Below are positions 25,391-37,141 of a stretch of 64,000 bases of DNA, piece by piece. How positions within the stretch are numbered: the first letter of the stretch is position 1; each line of letters starts with the position of its first letter. The notes beneath the pieces are model-generated. The model saw nothing but the letters and a program-made list of their open reading frames with translations. It made no database searches and was not told where the DNA came from. Source of the stretch: Piper betle. Taxonomy: Eukaryota > Streptophyta > Magnoliopsida > Piperales > Piperaceae. The stretch is from contig JAURVB010013237.1 of NCBI GenBank assembly GCA_033002965.1, positions 56,476 through 120,475 on the forward strand. The letters are read 5' to 3'. A program made the translations under genes and the position numbers.

Positions 25391-25972
25391 TGGTGTTTCT
25401 CTCTGTGTTCCCTAGCATAGAAGCCCAAGAAGGAGCTATGGCTTGGGCTGTGGTATTGGGTTGTGCAAACAAGCCTATTTATGTGTGTAACCCATTTAGA
25501 CATATTTTGTGGAAACTTATGTCTAACTTAAGGGTCTTTTGTGGAGTCAGAACATATGGTATGATTGGTGAGAGATCAAAAGGGAGAAAGAGGTGAAGGG
25601 CTGATTTGGTGTTGAGTGAAAGATCGGAGTCCAGATTTCAATTTGGATCATCGACTCATCATTTTGTCATTATCATTCACCGACTATAGTGGTTTTCCTT
25701 TCTCTTGTATTAATCATCCAATTAATTCGTAATTGGTTTGATTTGTATTTAGTAGTTTGTTCTCCAAGGATTCTATGATTTTAATTATTCAATAATCATA
25801 GTGAATTTGGGTCAGTTGCCATCTTAGTTTTCTCACCAATTTGAGTGTTTCCATGTAAAATTTGGTGTCTCCTTTATTTTTATAGTTTTGTGTTTTTCGG
25901 ATCCAGGGTGCTTGTTAGTCTATCTTTGTTGTTGCTGATTCTGGGATTTTATTTATGGTAAATCCCAATACA
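25391..25972 (+). repeat. copia 3' LTR
   Basis: Starts TGGTGTTTC right after the polypurine tract and is homologous to 21220-21728. End at about 25972 (ACA). Confidence 0.75.
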
Positions 25973-26445
25973 TGCACATTCACGTTTAGGAATATTGGTG
26001 TAAGGATTTGAACTTACACACACACACACACATAGACACACATATATCTGACACCTAATATAAGTTCATAATGAGCTCTACAACAAATTTCATGCAGCGT
26101 CACATTTATAATCAAAAGCCTAACATTTTTTGAAGTTGATTGAAACTCATTTTTATTGTGCCATCAATGACCTAGTGACTACACTTTATCTCAGAAGAGA
26201 AGCTATAATATTTAGCATGTATATACTTGATTTAGGTATTTATACGACTTAATAATCAAAAGCCAAACAAATTTTTTAGGTTGATTGAATCTCATTTTTA
26301 TTGTACCATCACGCTTTGACTCAGTTGAGTTAAATCATAATATATAGCTTGTATATACTTGATCTAGAAATTTATATCACCTAACAAATCTTCATAATTA
26401 GGTACCTAATCAATTCCTTTTAACAAAAGGTGAACAAAAAGTCAC
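25973..26445. repeat. CA microsatellite and a tandem duplication of about 140 bp
   Basis: A short (CA)n run at about 26013-26040, then two diverged tandem copies (about 26114-26252 and 26258-26398) sharing TTGATTGAA-CTCATTTTTATTGT and TGTATATACTTGAT. Confidence 0.7.
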
Positions 26446-26464
26446 TCTCGGAGGAGGGGATTTG

Positions 26465-27030
26465 TGTAAAACCTAGGCTATTTACCCAAGGGTTTTAGTG
26501 TCGGTTCGGTTGTTACCTAAATCAGGTTAGTAGGGTGCGGCCCTTCTTGCCCTGGTTCGTATATGGTATGGTGTAAGTTCCCTAACCTTAGCCTCCTTCG
26601 ACGCTCGGTATGCCTGTTTAGATGTTGGACACATGGCTTTTTCATGTTTGGTCCAATTTATTCGTATATAGTTAGACGTTATGACTGTGCCCCTCGCGTG
26701 TCTTTTGTGTGCTTGCCATATATTTGATAACCTTTTGAACCATCCTAACCCCTTTTGGGACATGCAGTGCACTTTTTGAGGTAGGGCTGATCATTTTAGG
26801 GTAAAAGCCCTAAATTTTTGGGTTTTGAAATAACCCAACCGATACCTCTTTTAGCTAACCCAATCCATACCTCTATAGATTAATAATTTTTCTTTATTTA
26901 TTATTTTATTTATTTATTATTATTTATTTCTTATTATTCATGTTTTTATTGATTATAATGCATGTTTATATGATTACTTATTATTTATGATAATTTACTT
27001 ATTAATATTAGTCTTATTTAAGTTTACTAA

Positions 27031-27075
<45 letters not shown>

Positions 27076-28553
27076 ATATATCTATATCTATATCTATTTG
27101 TTTGTTCGCTTGTATGTTATTATTTATTTGTATTTAATTATTTATTCTTGTATTGTATAACTATGATATTATTATTACTATTCATAATTAATGAGTATTA
27201 ACTATTTGTTTATTTATTTAATTATTGAGTTATTATTTATTTAATTATTTAATTATTTATATGTTTACTGACATGAATATATATGATATTTACCCGTGTT
27301 TAGTTGTGCATTCATATAGTATAATTATATTATTATTTTATGATTAGAGAATTATTATTGTCATGTGTTTATTGTTTATCAATTTATTCATGAATTTATT
27401 TATTTATTGTTTGTTTATTAGTTACTTCCTTTATTATGTCTTGACATGCATGCAGTATCTTTATTTGTAGGTTTATTTGACAGTCTTCTCTATTAGGATG
27501 TATTGATGATGTGAGTACACACGGCAAGCATGCATCATATAGAGATGTCAGTATTTTACTTAATAGTGGGTTTCGATATAGGTTATGAAGCCCGAGCTTG
27601 TTGTAAATGTGTCGATGCGCTTAGAGCTTGGACCACAGGTCCATAAGACTCTCCCTTTGCTTGATCTCTGTGTGACTCCCTGCGTGTCGAGTTTAATCGT
27701 GTTTTAGACGTTGGATGACATTGACAGCGTTTTATCGGATCCCTCCGATGTCGAGACATTTAGCCGTGTTTTTTACACATGTTTAACAAAACTTCAAGGT
27801 TGAGACGCCTTAATGGTTTTCAAAAGATAAGATCTAGAAACTAAGTATTAAATCCTCTCCCAAGCTTGTATGTATAAATATGAGGGTTTATGGCTTTTAT
27901 GACTAAGAGTGTGCACGAGATTTGTATGGACCTTACTAGTACTCCTTAAAATCTTGAGGTAGTGCAGAGTATGAGGGTACTGTGTAATGCAGCACATTTC
28001 TGAAATTTGTGGCACTAACTTAACCGTTTCTTTTGCCACTTGAGTACTGTAGTGGGTGTAATATAGAGGATGTGAGGGCATAAGTATTGTATGTAGGAAT
28101 ATAAATATTAGTTGTACATGTGTGTGGCACTTGTTTAAGTATGTTTGCTTATTGTCCAGTGTGAGGCAATTCTAAAGTTTCCTAAGTTGTTGTAGGTAAT
28201 GGAATACCCTATTTGCCAGTTTGTACTAGTTATTTTTCAAACCAGTAACACTCGTTACTGATGCTTTTCATATTATATGTGTAGGTCTTCAATCCAGAGT
28301 TGACTTTGGTAGAAGGATAGATAAACACTACACACACTTGAGCTTAGTGTATTTATTTTCTTTCTTATGTTTATCTATATTTGATGTGTTTTGACACATA
28401 TTTAACAGTGTTTTCCATTCTCATGACACCAAGCTGATTGTTTTGATCTATTTTATTGATTGATTCTTACCGACCAACAACTTTGGACATGACTTGACTC
28501 AATCGTAACATTTTTGATTCGGTTCTTAGGTGAACTAAAATTGGGGTGTTACA
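26465..28553 (+). repeat. Gypsy LTR (family L3), possibly solo
   Basis: Preceded by the purine tract GGAGGAGGGGATTTG. Starts TGTAAAACC, aligning to the LTR start at 9797, and ends GGGGTGTTACA at 28553. What follows is the inside of a minus-strand gag, not a primer site, so this is either a solo LTR or one juxtaposed by deletion. It contains a long AT-rich block. Confidence 0.6.
27032..27105. repeat. (TA)n microsatellite
   Basis: Long TA run grading into (CTATAT)n inside the LTR. Confidence 0.95.
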
Positions 28554-30250
28554 CCTGTGATCACTACAGCATTCTGAACCGCCTTCTTGGCTATAGCAGC
28601 ATACACCCAACCCTACTGCTGTGGTCAATTATTCTGAATCTCCCCATTATCCTACCCAACATCCTTCCTTGGCACATGTACAACCTCAATTGGGGCTAGA
28701 CCGGCCTACCTCTGCTGACACCTTCTCCGGCCCTACTATCTATCACTCTAGCCATGTTGTTCATGATATTTTTCAAGGCTGCTAGTCACCTCTGTCCTGT
28801 AGCCCCTAAGACTGGACTATTGGTGCAGCAAATAGTGGCCACCGCAGCAGTACAGGCTGTCCATTTTGTTGCTTCTGCTATGGCTGAAACTGTTGAGCTA
28901 TTAGACTGCTGAAGTTGCTGGTACTACTGGGGCTTCCTCGGTTATTCGGTTGCAAAGTGCCCCATCTTGCCACATGTGAAACAAGCAGCCATAGCCATCT
29001 AGGATGCACCTGGGATGTTGTCTCTTGCATAGCCGACAAGTCAGGTACTCAAGTAATCACCACCACGCTGTCCCTGGCCTGAAGTGACTATGCTTGGGAG
29101 GGAACCTCTGAGCCTGATATCCCTCAGCAGCCAACATTCTCACTCCACCATCTGTCCTCTGTCTCTACTGCTCAAGACCTTGATGGTCCTATGCTCTCCA
29201 CCTCTATACCTGATGGCTAGGCTGACCGGTACCCCTCGTCTAGCGGTGGGACTCATGAGGTTGCTCACACTCCAAGGCCCTCATCACAAATTCTACCAGT
29301 GTCGAACATGAGAAGATAACTGCAATTGATCTGAGGCTGATGCGCATAGTAGGCACAAACTAGGTACCCGGCTCTCTTAGTAGGAAAATTGCATGGAGCA
29401 AACTCTCAAGAGTAAGATATTAGGCTTTATTCTCTGCCAAGGACATGCCTTCATGCTGCCAAAAAACTTCATCTTCTTTCGACTGCACACCATGGCCAAA
29501 AAGTACTGAGTGTAGTGCACATCTCCAAACTCTTCTCAAGTGATCTGCTTCAACTGCCTAGTCCCCAAGTACGCAGCATGGGAAAAATCCTACCAGATCA
29601 TGCCCATACACTGCATGGCCCTAGTGGCCAAATGAACCCAGAGATCAAGTGGACAACCTATATGCGCCAGTACCCCACGGGCTATGTCAATCAACTCCAG
29701 AGGCACCTCCAAATTTGTACTCCCATACAACAACTATCCACCATTTTTAAGGAAGTTGTCAACATCCCAATGCTCCTTCATATGATGCTTTGGCCCCGAA
29801 CTGCCTGAGGTCGCACCGACAACAAACTGCCTTGGGAGCAGCACTCCCACACTGGCATCCCTAGTGTGGGCATCTCATATATGCCAACTACTGGCAGTGC
29901 TGTGGGGATGCGGGGAAACTGCACTAGCGGTAGTGGCGGTGGTGGTAGATGCTCCGCCTCAGAGGCCGAAGGAGCTTCCACCTCTGTTGCCCTCTTCTCC
30001 AATCTAACCACTACCACAACCATCTCCCTGGCCAAATCCGACAACCTGGTCATGTCCTCCCTAGACAGCTGCTAATCCACTATGGCTCGCAGCTGCTAAT
30101 CTTCTTTGGCTTGCAGCTGCTCATCACAAAGACCCTGCTGCTCCTCTCTCATTACCTAAATCAATTCCACATGCGGGTGATGGGTACAGCTTGACATGTA
30201 TCGCACCAATGAGGGGCTGTACTACCTACCCCTAGGCAAACGTGCTGCGA
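28554..30250 (-). pseudogene. Ty3/gypsy gag remnant
   Basis: Minus-strand gag in pieces. Near 30050-29780 an N-terminal segment rich in Pro/Leu (PPPLPLVQFPR). At about 29760-29480 recognisable capsid text such as LEVPLELIDIARGVLAHI and DLWVHLATRAMQCMG. Near 28990-28950 a zinc knuckle, CFTCGKMGHFATE, whose last cysteine is lost before a stop. Numerous stops. Protease and the rest of pol are absent on the left, where the LTR at 26465-28553 abuts. Assignment to gypsy rests on the knuckle and capsid layout. Confidence 0.65.
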
Positions 30251-30513
30251 TCTCAAGAACTGCTCACCCCAACAACCACTGATGAGCAAACTACTGGTAT
30301 GGGAAACTGCCAATCTGAACAAAACAGAATGAATTAACAATGGGAAGAAAGCAAAAGCACACACAGAAGGTCATACGTGCTTGCTAGATTGTGGATCAAC
30401 CCATGTGTGGGGGCATATTAGCCAGTACATAACACATAGAACCATTTAGCACATATCATCATACGAAGCACACCATATAATACAACATACAACATGCACA
30501 CATACACCACGTA
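30251..30513 (-). other. Leader upstream of the minus-strand gag
   Basis: AC-rich on the plus strand and without a frame. Cut on the right by the LTR of gypsy element G2. Confidence 0.4.
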
Positions 30514-33143
30514 TGTAATATCTAGCCCCTTTGCCAATATTAATTAGTTAATTTTTCATTCTCTCAAGTAGGATATCGCCATAGTTAACTCTTTATTTTT
30601 CAGTACATAAAATTTTATTTTGTATAAGTTAGTCCAAACTAATGAAAGATACTTTAAATTATATAATTATATGTTAACTATATTTAGTTTGGCTAACTAA
30701 GATCTTTTTCTAACACTCTTGTATGAAAGGGGATAAATGGTCAAGAGAATTCCTCGTGGATTAGTTGTTGGACAAGTTTTTACTTCTGGTAGATAAGATG
30801 GACACAACCATATGTGAACAAACTTCATATCCCAAATAGTTAGTTCAAGTAGTTTTCGAGTTTAATATATAGACATAAGCACTTATTTACACTTATTTCC
30901 AACGATCTAGTTTTGCCCTAGGGTAAGGGTCGGTCTTTAGATGTAGACTTAAGTTGTTCATGTAGGTTGTTCAAGGGTAGATTGCTCAGTGGAGGTAATT
31001 AGAGGATGTTCTAGGAGTGGTAGAAGGCCTAAAGTATATAAGGAGGCAAGAAGGATGAGTTTTGCACTTTTGCACAATAAGCCCTAGCCACCTCTCTCTT
31101 AAGGTTGTCTCCCTCTCTAGACACCTCTACCTTCTTCTGTAGGTGCCACCTCTCTCTATTTGTTGGGGATTGTGTGAGGGGTTGTTTGGTCAAAAGTTCT
31201 AGGTTTTTTCACCAATGAAGAGGTTAGTAATCTCAAGTAAAACATGTTAATAGTACAAATTCTTGTATCATGATCATGCTTCATGTATTGTTTAATGTTC
31301 TATGCTATCTACATGTGTTTTTTCATATTCTATGCTTTTATAACTTGTTAGACAATATTTTAGATGTTAATTCATGTTTAGAATAGTTGTAAATAAGTTT
31401 TCCATGTACTTCTATGGTACAACTAAGTTCTAGAATTTAGTTGTTGAAAAAGAATGAGTTAAGAACATGTTCACTACTGTTATCTTCTGTTCTCTACATA
31501 AAAATCAAGAAAAAGTAGGTTAAATGATGTTAGATTAAAAACCTGCTAGAAGCCTTGTTTTATTATTTAGAGGGCATGAAAATCTTCTTTTTCTTTCATA
31601 AAAATCGGACTTAAAACCTTAACATTAGTGTCGTGTTTTTGATTAGAAACCTTAACACTAGCGTCGCGACATTGGCTAGCCGTGCTGCAGCACTAAGGAT
31701 TGACAAGAGAAGAAGCACAATGCAGCACTGCGGCCTTCATACTTGAGGCACATGGTGCTGTGTCATTCACTAAAATTGATTATTGAGTGATGAGTACCAT
31801 GGCACTGACCTTTTTAGTTATCAGCACCACGACACTCACTTAACTCAACATGACTTTTTCAAGTTTATTGCAAACATGACTTTTTCAAGTTTATTTAATA
31901 AAGATGATCAATATGTTAAATCAACATCTTGTATTCTTTATATATGCCTAGACACTAGTTTTAAGTTTAACTTTACATACCAAGGTACACCAATTTAATT
32001 AGTTCAACATACGTGTTATGCTAGAGGGCACAACATCTCCCTTAAGCAAGGACCACAACTGTCTTGACAGCGCATGTGATCACTTGTTGTTTACTATGTG
32101 GGTTTTGTGAATCCCTACCACTTCTCCCTAGGATTTAAATGCGAAAATCACCAATAAAATTTGGTGCAAAAGTTATCTAGAATAGACCAAACATCTAGAC
32201 GTTCATGTACCAATGTACACCAACGGTCTATAGCTAGTAATGTAGTTTTCTTGACAAGTTGTATTTCAAGCTATTAAGGCATGTAGGGATCAAAAAGCCA
32301 ACAGCTAGTTCAGTTTTCTTAGTGAAGGTGACCTGGATTATGAAGGAACTAAGTTCATTTTTACATAATTTTCATAAGAATCAAGGAACCGACTCTCTAG
32401 AGGTTGTAAAGGTGTAGGACATAGCTGATTTTCTTAGTTATTTACCAAGATAAACTACTTAGTTGAAAATGTATTTAATTATGTGTTTTCTGGTTAATTT
32501 AAGTAACTTACTATTATAGTTTTTCAGAAGCCTTAGTTAGAAACTACCAGGCTAACAAGTTAGTCACAAGGATGGAATTTAGCTAAGTTGTTAGGGATGG
32601 ATAACCAAGTTACATAAGTTATGTTACTTATGTTAAGTAAATTGTTACTATTATGTTAATGATTACTGTTTAAGCATTAATTCTTGATCGATGTTTAGTC
32701 GAGTTTTATTGTGTTTAATTGATCGAGTATAGTCTTATTTTCCTATTTATTGTTACTACATATGTAAGCACTTGACTTAGTGCCTTGTATGAGATACTGA
32801 GAGGACATGTTTGCATGTATGTAGGAACTGGAGTGTAAGTCTGATGAGATGGAGACTCTCAACATTAGTCTTAGATTTAATTTATCACATTAGTTTTTAT
32901 TAGTGGATCTTTGCTGAGATTGTAATTATATTAGTAGTATATTTATGAATATGAAGACTTATGTATTAGTGATATTGCTGGAACATGATCGATTGGCTTG
33001 TAGTGTTATTCTGCTTCTTCATATTCTGATATATATTATAATTGTCAAATTACATGTCTGCAAAATGATATGCATGTATGTTAATGGTGATGTATTTAAC
33101 AACTTTAATTGGAATTATGCATGTTAAAATTGAGGTCTTTACA
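30514..33143 (+). repeat. 5' LTR of gypsy element G2
   Basis: Starts TGTAATATCTAGCCCC and ends GAGGTCTTTACA, 2.63 kb. A TATA box at 31035-31041 is followed by a pyrimidine-rich leader. A decayed tRNA-Met-type primer site (TGTTGTCATCAGAAT) follows directly. Confidence 0.7.
31035..31041 (+). promoter_or_regulatory. G2 LTR TATA box
   Basis: TATATAA about 40 bp upstream of a CT-rich leader inside the LTR. Confidence 0.45.
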
Positions 33144-33299
33144 TGTTGTCATCAGAATTATGGATCACTTTACTAGCACATTACTATACATATTTCTTCT
33201 TATTAAAATACTACAATGTGATACCCCTTCCTTATAAGATAAACTAATAGATTTGACTAAAATTTTTTTGAGAAATTTTTGTTTTTAAGTATGTTTTGT

Positions 33300-34420
33300 G
33301 TTGCAAATAGCTGATGAAATTACCAACCAATAATTACAATAGCATAATGAACCATTATAGCAACAAGTCTAACATTAACATCAATTGAACAATTTGATGG
33401 CTACTATGGATAATATGAATAAAAATTTCCAAGCTACTCAAGATGCACGCACTTCAGCAAATTTTGGCTAACCATGGAGGACTGCCATATAGAACCTAGC
33501 TCCTTAAGGACCCTCCAATAGTGGCTAAAATTACTGAACATCACATTCCTATTGTAGCTGCACGATAACAACATGGAATATTCACTCTAGAGAAGTTCAT
33601 TAAGAATGGTGCAAAGGCATTCAAGGGAACTATAGAGTCTGAGAAAGTAGAAACTTGGATCCTCAATATTCCCAAGACTTTGAGGGCTATGGAAGTAGAG
33701 GAGAATCACTAGGTGAAGCTAGCTTCCTAAATGCTAGAGGAAGATCCCGCATGCTGGTGGGAGGCAATTCAGAAGACTAATTTTGTCAGAAGGTAGTTTG
33801 ACACCATGTCATGGGTAGAATTTATGGATGTGTTTAACAGCACCTACTATCCAAAGTAAGTTCATGAGTAAAAAGCCAGGGAATCCACAAATTTGAAGCA
33901 AGACAAGGACCAGATGGAAAGGGAACATGAGCACAAGTTCATTTACCTTAAACATTTTGCTCTATCAATATGTGCTTTGGAGAAGCTCGCACAAACAAGT
34001 TTGTATGGGGACTTCAATTTGCACTAAAAGACAATGTGGCCAAGTAGAGACCAGCTACTATAGTGAGGCAGTAGCAACTGCATGTATTGCTGAGGAGGTT
34101 CTTGCAGAGTAGTATGGACCTCTCGACAAGAAGGAAAAGGCCAAGATTGAAGCTACTAGTTCGACCAAACACTAAATCAACTCAAAATTAGAATCAGCAA
34201 GCTACCAAGAAAGGCGACAACAATAAAAGGAAGATGAATGGTAATAACAATGGCAACCCGAATAGGAACAACAAACCATTTTGTCAGAATTGCAAAAGGA
34301 GACACGACAGGGAATGCTTGTAAAATTCTAACAAGTGTTTAATATGTGTAGAAGGTGGACATCTCAAGAGGGATTTCCAAAGAATAAGGATAAAAAGCCC
34401 TAGTTCTAGCCAAGTTGACT
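33300..34420 (+). pseudogene. G2 gag remnant
   Basis: LEKFIKNGAKAFKGT, VETWILNIPKTLRAMEVEE, ACWWEAIQKTNF and WVEFMDVFNSTYYPK are readable between about 33590 and 33860; they are the conserved capsid blocks of plant chromovirus-type gag. A zinc-knuckle region (FCQNCKR) follows near 34280. Many in-frame stops. Confidence 0.8.
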
Positions 34421-34439
34421 ACAACTAATGCAAGAACAA

Positions 34440-36365
34440 CCTAGTTTAGGGTTTGATCATAATTTATGATACTCCAGCTTTACTCTTATTTGATTCATGT
34501 TATAGTCATTCATACATGTCATATAAACTTGCTAGAGAATTAGGTCTGAAACGTAAAATATTAGATCCACCACTGACTATAAGTACTCCTAATGGTAACC
34601 AAACACTAGTTGATAAACAAGTAGGATCAATCCTAATGCAAGTTCAGAATAGGTCAATAGTGTGGGAATTGTTTTGTTTCACTTGGTGGGATAGACTGGT
34701 TGTCTAAGAACCATGTCGTCATAGATTGCAATAAAAATAAAGAATACCTAGCTGGAGATATAGAAATTGGTAAGAAACTTTTCTTTAGAGGTGAATCAAT
34801 AAAGAATCAGTCATTACTTATCTCCTATACCAAGCCAACTAAGCATATGTAGAAAGGATGCCAAGGGTACCAAGCTAGTGTGGTAGAAGTACTAAAAGAG
34901 ACTAAGGAGGTCGATCCATCTTCTCTCTGAATTGTGTTAGAATTCTTAGATGTCCTTCGAGAGAAGTTACCAGGATTACCACTAGAAAAGGAATTGGAGT
35001 TTTTTATTGACTTATTGTTGATTACTACTTCTATATCTAAGGCACCCTCTAGAATGGCACCTGCATAACTTCTAGAACTCAAAGTATAGCTGAGAGAGTT
35101 ACTGTTTCATACAACCTAGTGTGGCACCTTGGGGAGCTCCAGTGTTATTTGTGAAGAACAAAGATGGTACACTTAGGCTTTGTGTAGACTACTGGATATT
35201 AAATCAAGTCTTGGCACTTAGGCTTTGTATAAACTACCGGCTATTAAAGCAAGTCATAGTCAAGAACGAATATCCACTTCAAAGGATTGATGACTTATTT
35301 GATTAGCTGAAATCTGCCGGTGTATTTTCCAAGATTGACTTTAAGATCATCATATCATCAACTTCTAATTAATGTATAAGATGTGCTGAAAAAGTGCTTT
35401 TAGAACAAGGAATGGACATTACGAGTTTTTTATTATGCCTTTTGGTTAGACCAATTCTCCAACAATATTTATGGACCTCATGAATAGAGTTTGTCATGAT
35501 TATTTGGATGAGTTTGTTATTGTCTTTGTGGATGATAATTTAATCTACTCCGATAATGAAGAACTTCAAAAGGAACATCTTAGAAAAGCACTTGAAATCC
35601 TAAAGAAGATTAAGTTGTATGCCAAGCTAAGTAAATATGACTTTTGGATGAAACAAGTTTTATTCCTTGACCTTATTATCTCCAAGGATGGTGTTGTAGC
35701 AGACCCATCTAAGTGGCAGTAGTTATGGATTAGAATTGGCCAAGGAATGTTACAGAAGTCAAAAGCTTTTTAGGACTTGTAGGCTTATATAGGAGGTTCA
35801 TCAAGGATTTTTCTCCTATAGTGATTCCAGTGACTTCCCTGACAAAGAAGGATAAGAAATTTTCATGGATGAAGCTTGTGAGAAAGGTTTTTAGACATTA
35901 AAGGAATGTTTGACAACCGCCTTAGTTCTTACTTTGCCTAAAGGAGTTAAGGATTTGTCATTTATACAAATGCTTCTAAAGAAGACTATGGAGTAGTGCT
36001 TAGGTAGCATGACAAGGTTAGCTTATGCTTCTCGATAGCTGAAAGTACACGAAATGAATTACCCTACTCATGATTTAGAGTTAGGAGTAGTTGTATTTAC
36101 ACTAAAAGTGTAGAGACACTACCTTTATGAAGCTAAATTTGAGGATTTTACTGACCTTAAAAGTCTTAAATATATCTTTACTTGACAAGAATTGAACCTT
36201 AGGCAAAGTAGGTGGTTAGGGTTCATCATACATTATGACTTTAGCATATCCTATCCTCCAAGGAAGGCAAGGTTGTAGCTCATGTACTAAGTACGAATCC
36301 ATAAGCAAAAATTTCTAGCTTGATAGCGACTAAGTGTAGATTGGTAGAAGATATTATTGAGGTGT
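34440..36365 (+). pseudogene. G2 protease, reverse transcriptase and RNase H remnant
   Basis: Protease-like text near 34480 (LLFDSCYSHSYMS; active elements have D-G/T-A). Reverse transcriptase begins near 35121 with [23 protein letters not shown]; a 45-bp tandem duplication (35170-35214 and 35215-35259) repeats the LRLC-DY segment. The catalytic FVDDNLIYS box is intact near 35528. RNase H and the connection domain (GLVGLYRRFIKDFSP, LAYASR, THDLELGVVVF) are readable with frameshifts to about 36230. Followed by duplicated sequence and a TRIM array. Confidence 0.85.
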
Positions 36366-37141
36366 TGTGAGATCCCTCAACTTAGTTCCACATCTAATAC
36401 CTACTGGGAGAAGATCTTGTTTATAAGTGGGAATGGATTATAGATCTTTAACTTTCGGGGTACCCATTTTAAAGAAATGACTTAGCCCATTACGTTGCAC
36501 TTTGGGCTGGGATGTTACAAATGGTATCAGAGCCGACCTGGTTCCGTGTTAGATGGTGGGCTGGATTATAAACGTTGGCTAGGCTGCTGGTCACGGGCCA
36601 GAAAGGTCGTGGGCTGGGGCTAGCAACGGGCCAAGAATAGGCATTTCGGGGACGAAATTTCCTAAGGTGGGTGGATTGTGAGATCCATCAACTTAGTTCC
36701 ACATCTAATACCTACTGGGAGAAGATCCTGTTTGTAAGTGGGAATGGACTATAGATCTTTAACTTCCGGGGTACCCATTTTAAAGAAATGACTTAGCCCA
36801 TTATGTTGCACTTTGGGCTGGGTCGTTACAAATGGTATCAGAGCCGACCTGGTTACGCGTTAGATGGTGGGCAAGACTAGGGATGTTGGCTAGGCTGCCG
36901 GTCACAGGCCAGAAAGGTCGTGGGCTGGGGCTAGCAACGGGCCAAATATAGGCATTTCGGGGATGAAATTCCCTAAGGTGGGTGGATTGTGAGATCCCTC
37001 AACTTAGTCCCACATCTAATACCTACTGGGAGAAGATCCTGTTTATAAGTGGGAATGGACTAGAGATCTTTAACTTCTGGGGTACCCATTTTAAAGAAAT
37101 TACTAAGCCCATTACGTTGCACTTTGGGCTGGGTCGTTACA
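36366..37141 (+). mobile_element. TRIM with three LTRs and two interiors
   Basis: LTRs at 36366-36519, 36677-36830 and 36988-37141, each 154 bp, starting TGTGAGATCC and ending GTTACA. Each interior starts with TGGTATCAGAGC (36522 and 36833) and ends in the purine tract AAGGTGGGTGGAT. The array is flanked by GGTGT on both sides (36361-36365 and 37142-37146), a 5-bp target duplication. The LTR-interior-LTR-interior-LTR form suggests unequal recombination between LTRs or a recombinant insertion. Confidence 0.95.

Larger units (their letters stand above)
21220..25972 (+). mobile_element. Old Ty1/copia retrotransposon
   Basis: Two diverged LTRs (21220-21728 and 25391-25972) flank degraded gag and pol in the order gag, integrase, reverse transcriptase, RNase H, which is diagnostic of Ty1/copia. 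A degenerate primer site (GTAGTATTAGAGCT, near tRNA-Met type) follows the left LTR; the polypurine tract TTGGGAAGGGGAGG (25374-25387) precedes the right LTR. Many stops and frameshifts in every part and strong LTR divergence mark it as old and inactive. Confidence 0.88.

Noticed and set aside
21220..25972. Functional copia element
   Set aside because: Catalytic aspartate changed in the YVDD box, many stops, and strongly diverged LTRs.
28554..30250. Plus-strand genes (frames at 29084-29311, 29515-29808 and 29866-30194)
   Set aside because: They are opposite-strand shadows of a decayed gag whose capsid and zinc-knuckle motifs read on the minus strand.
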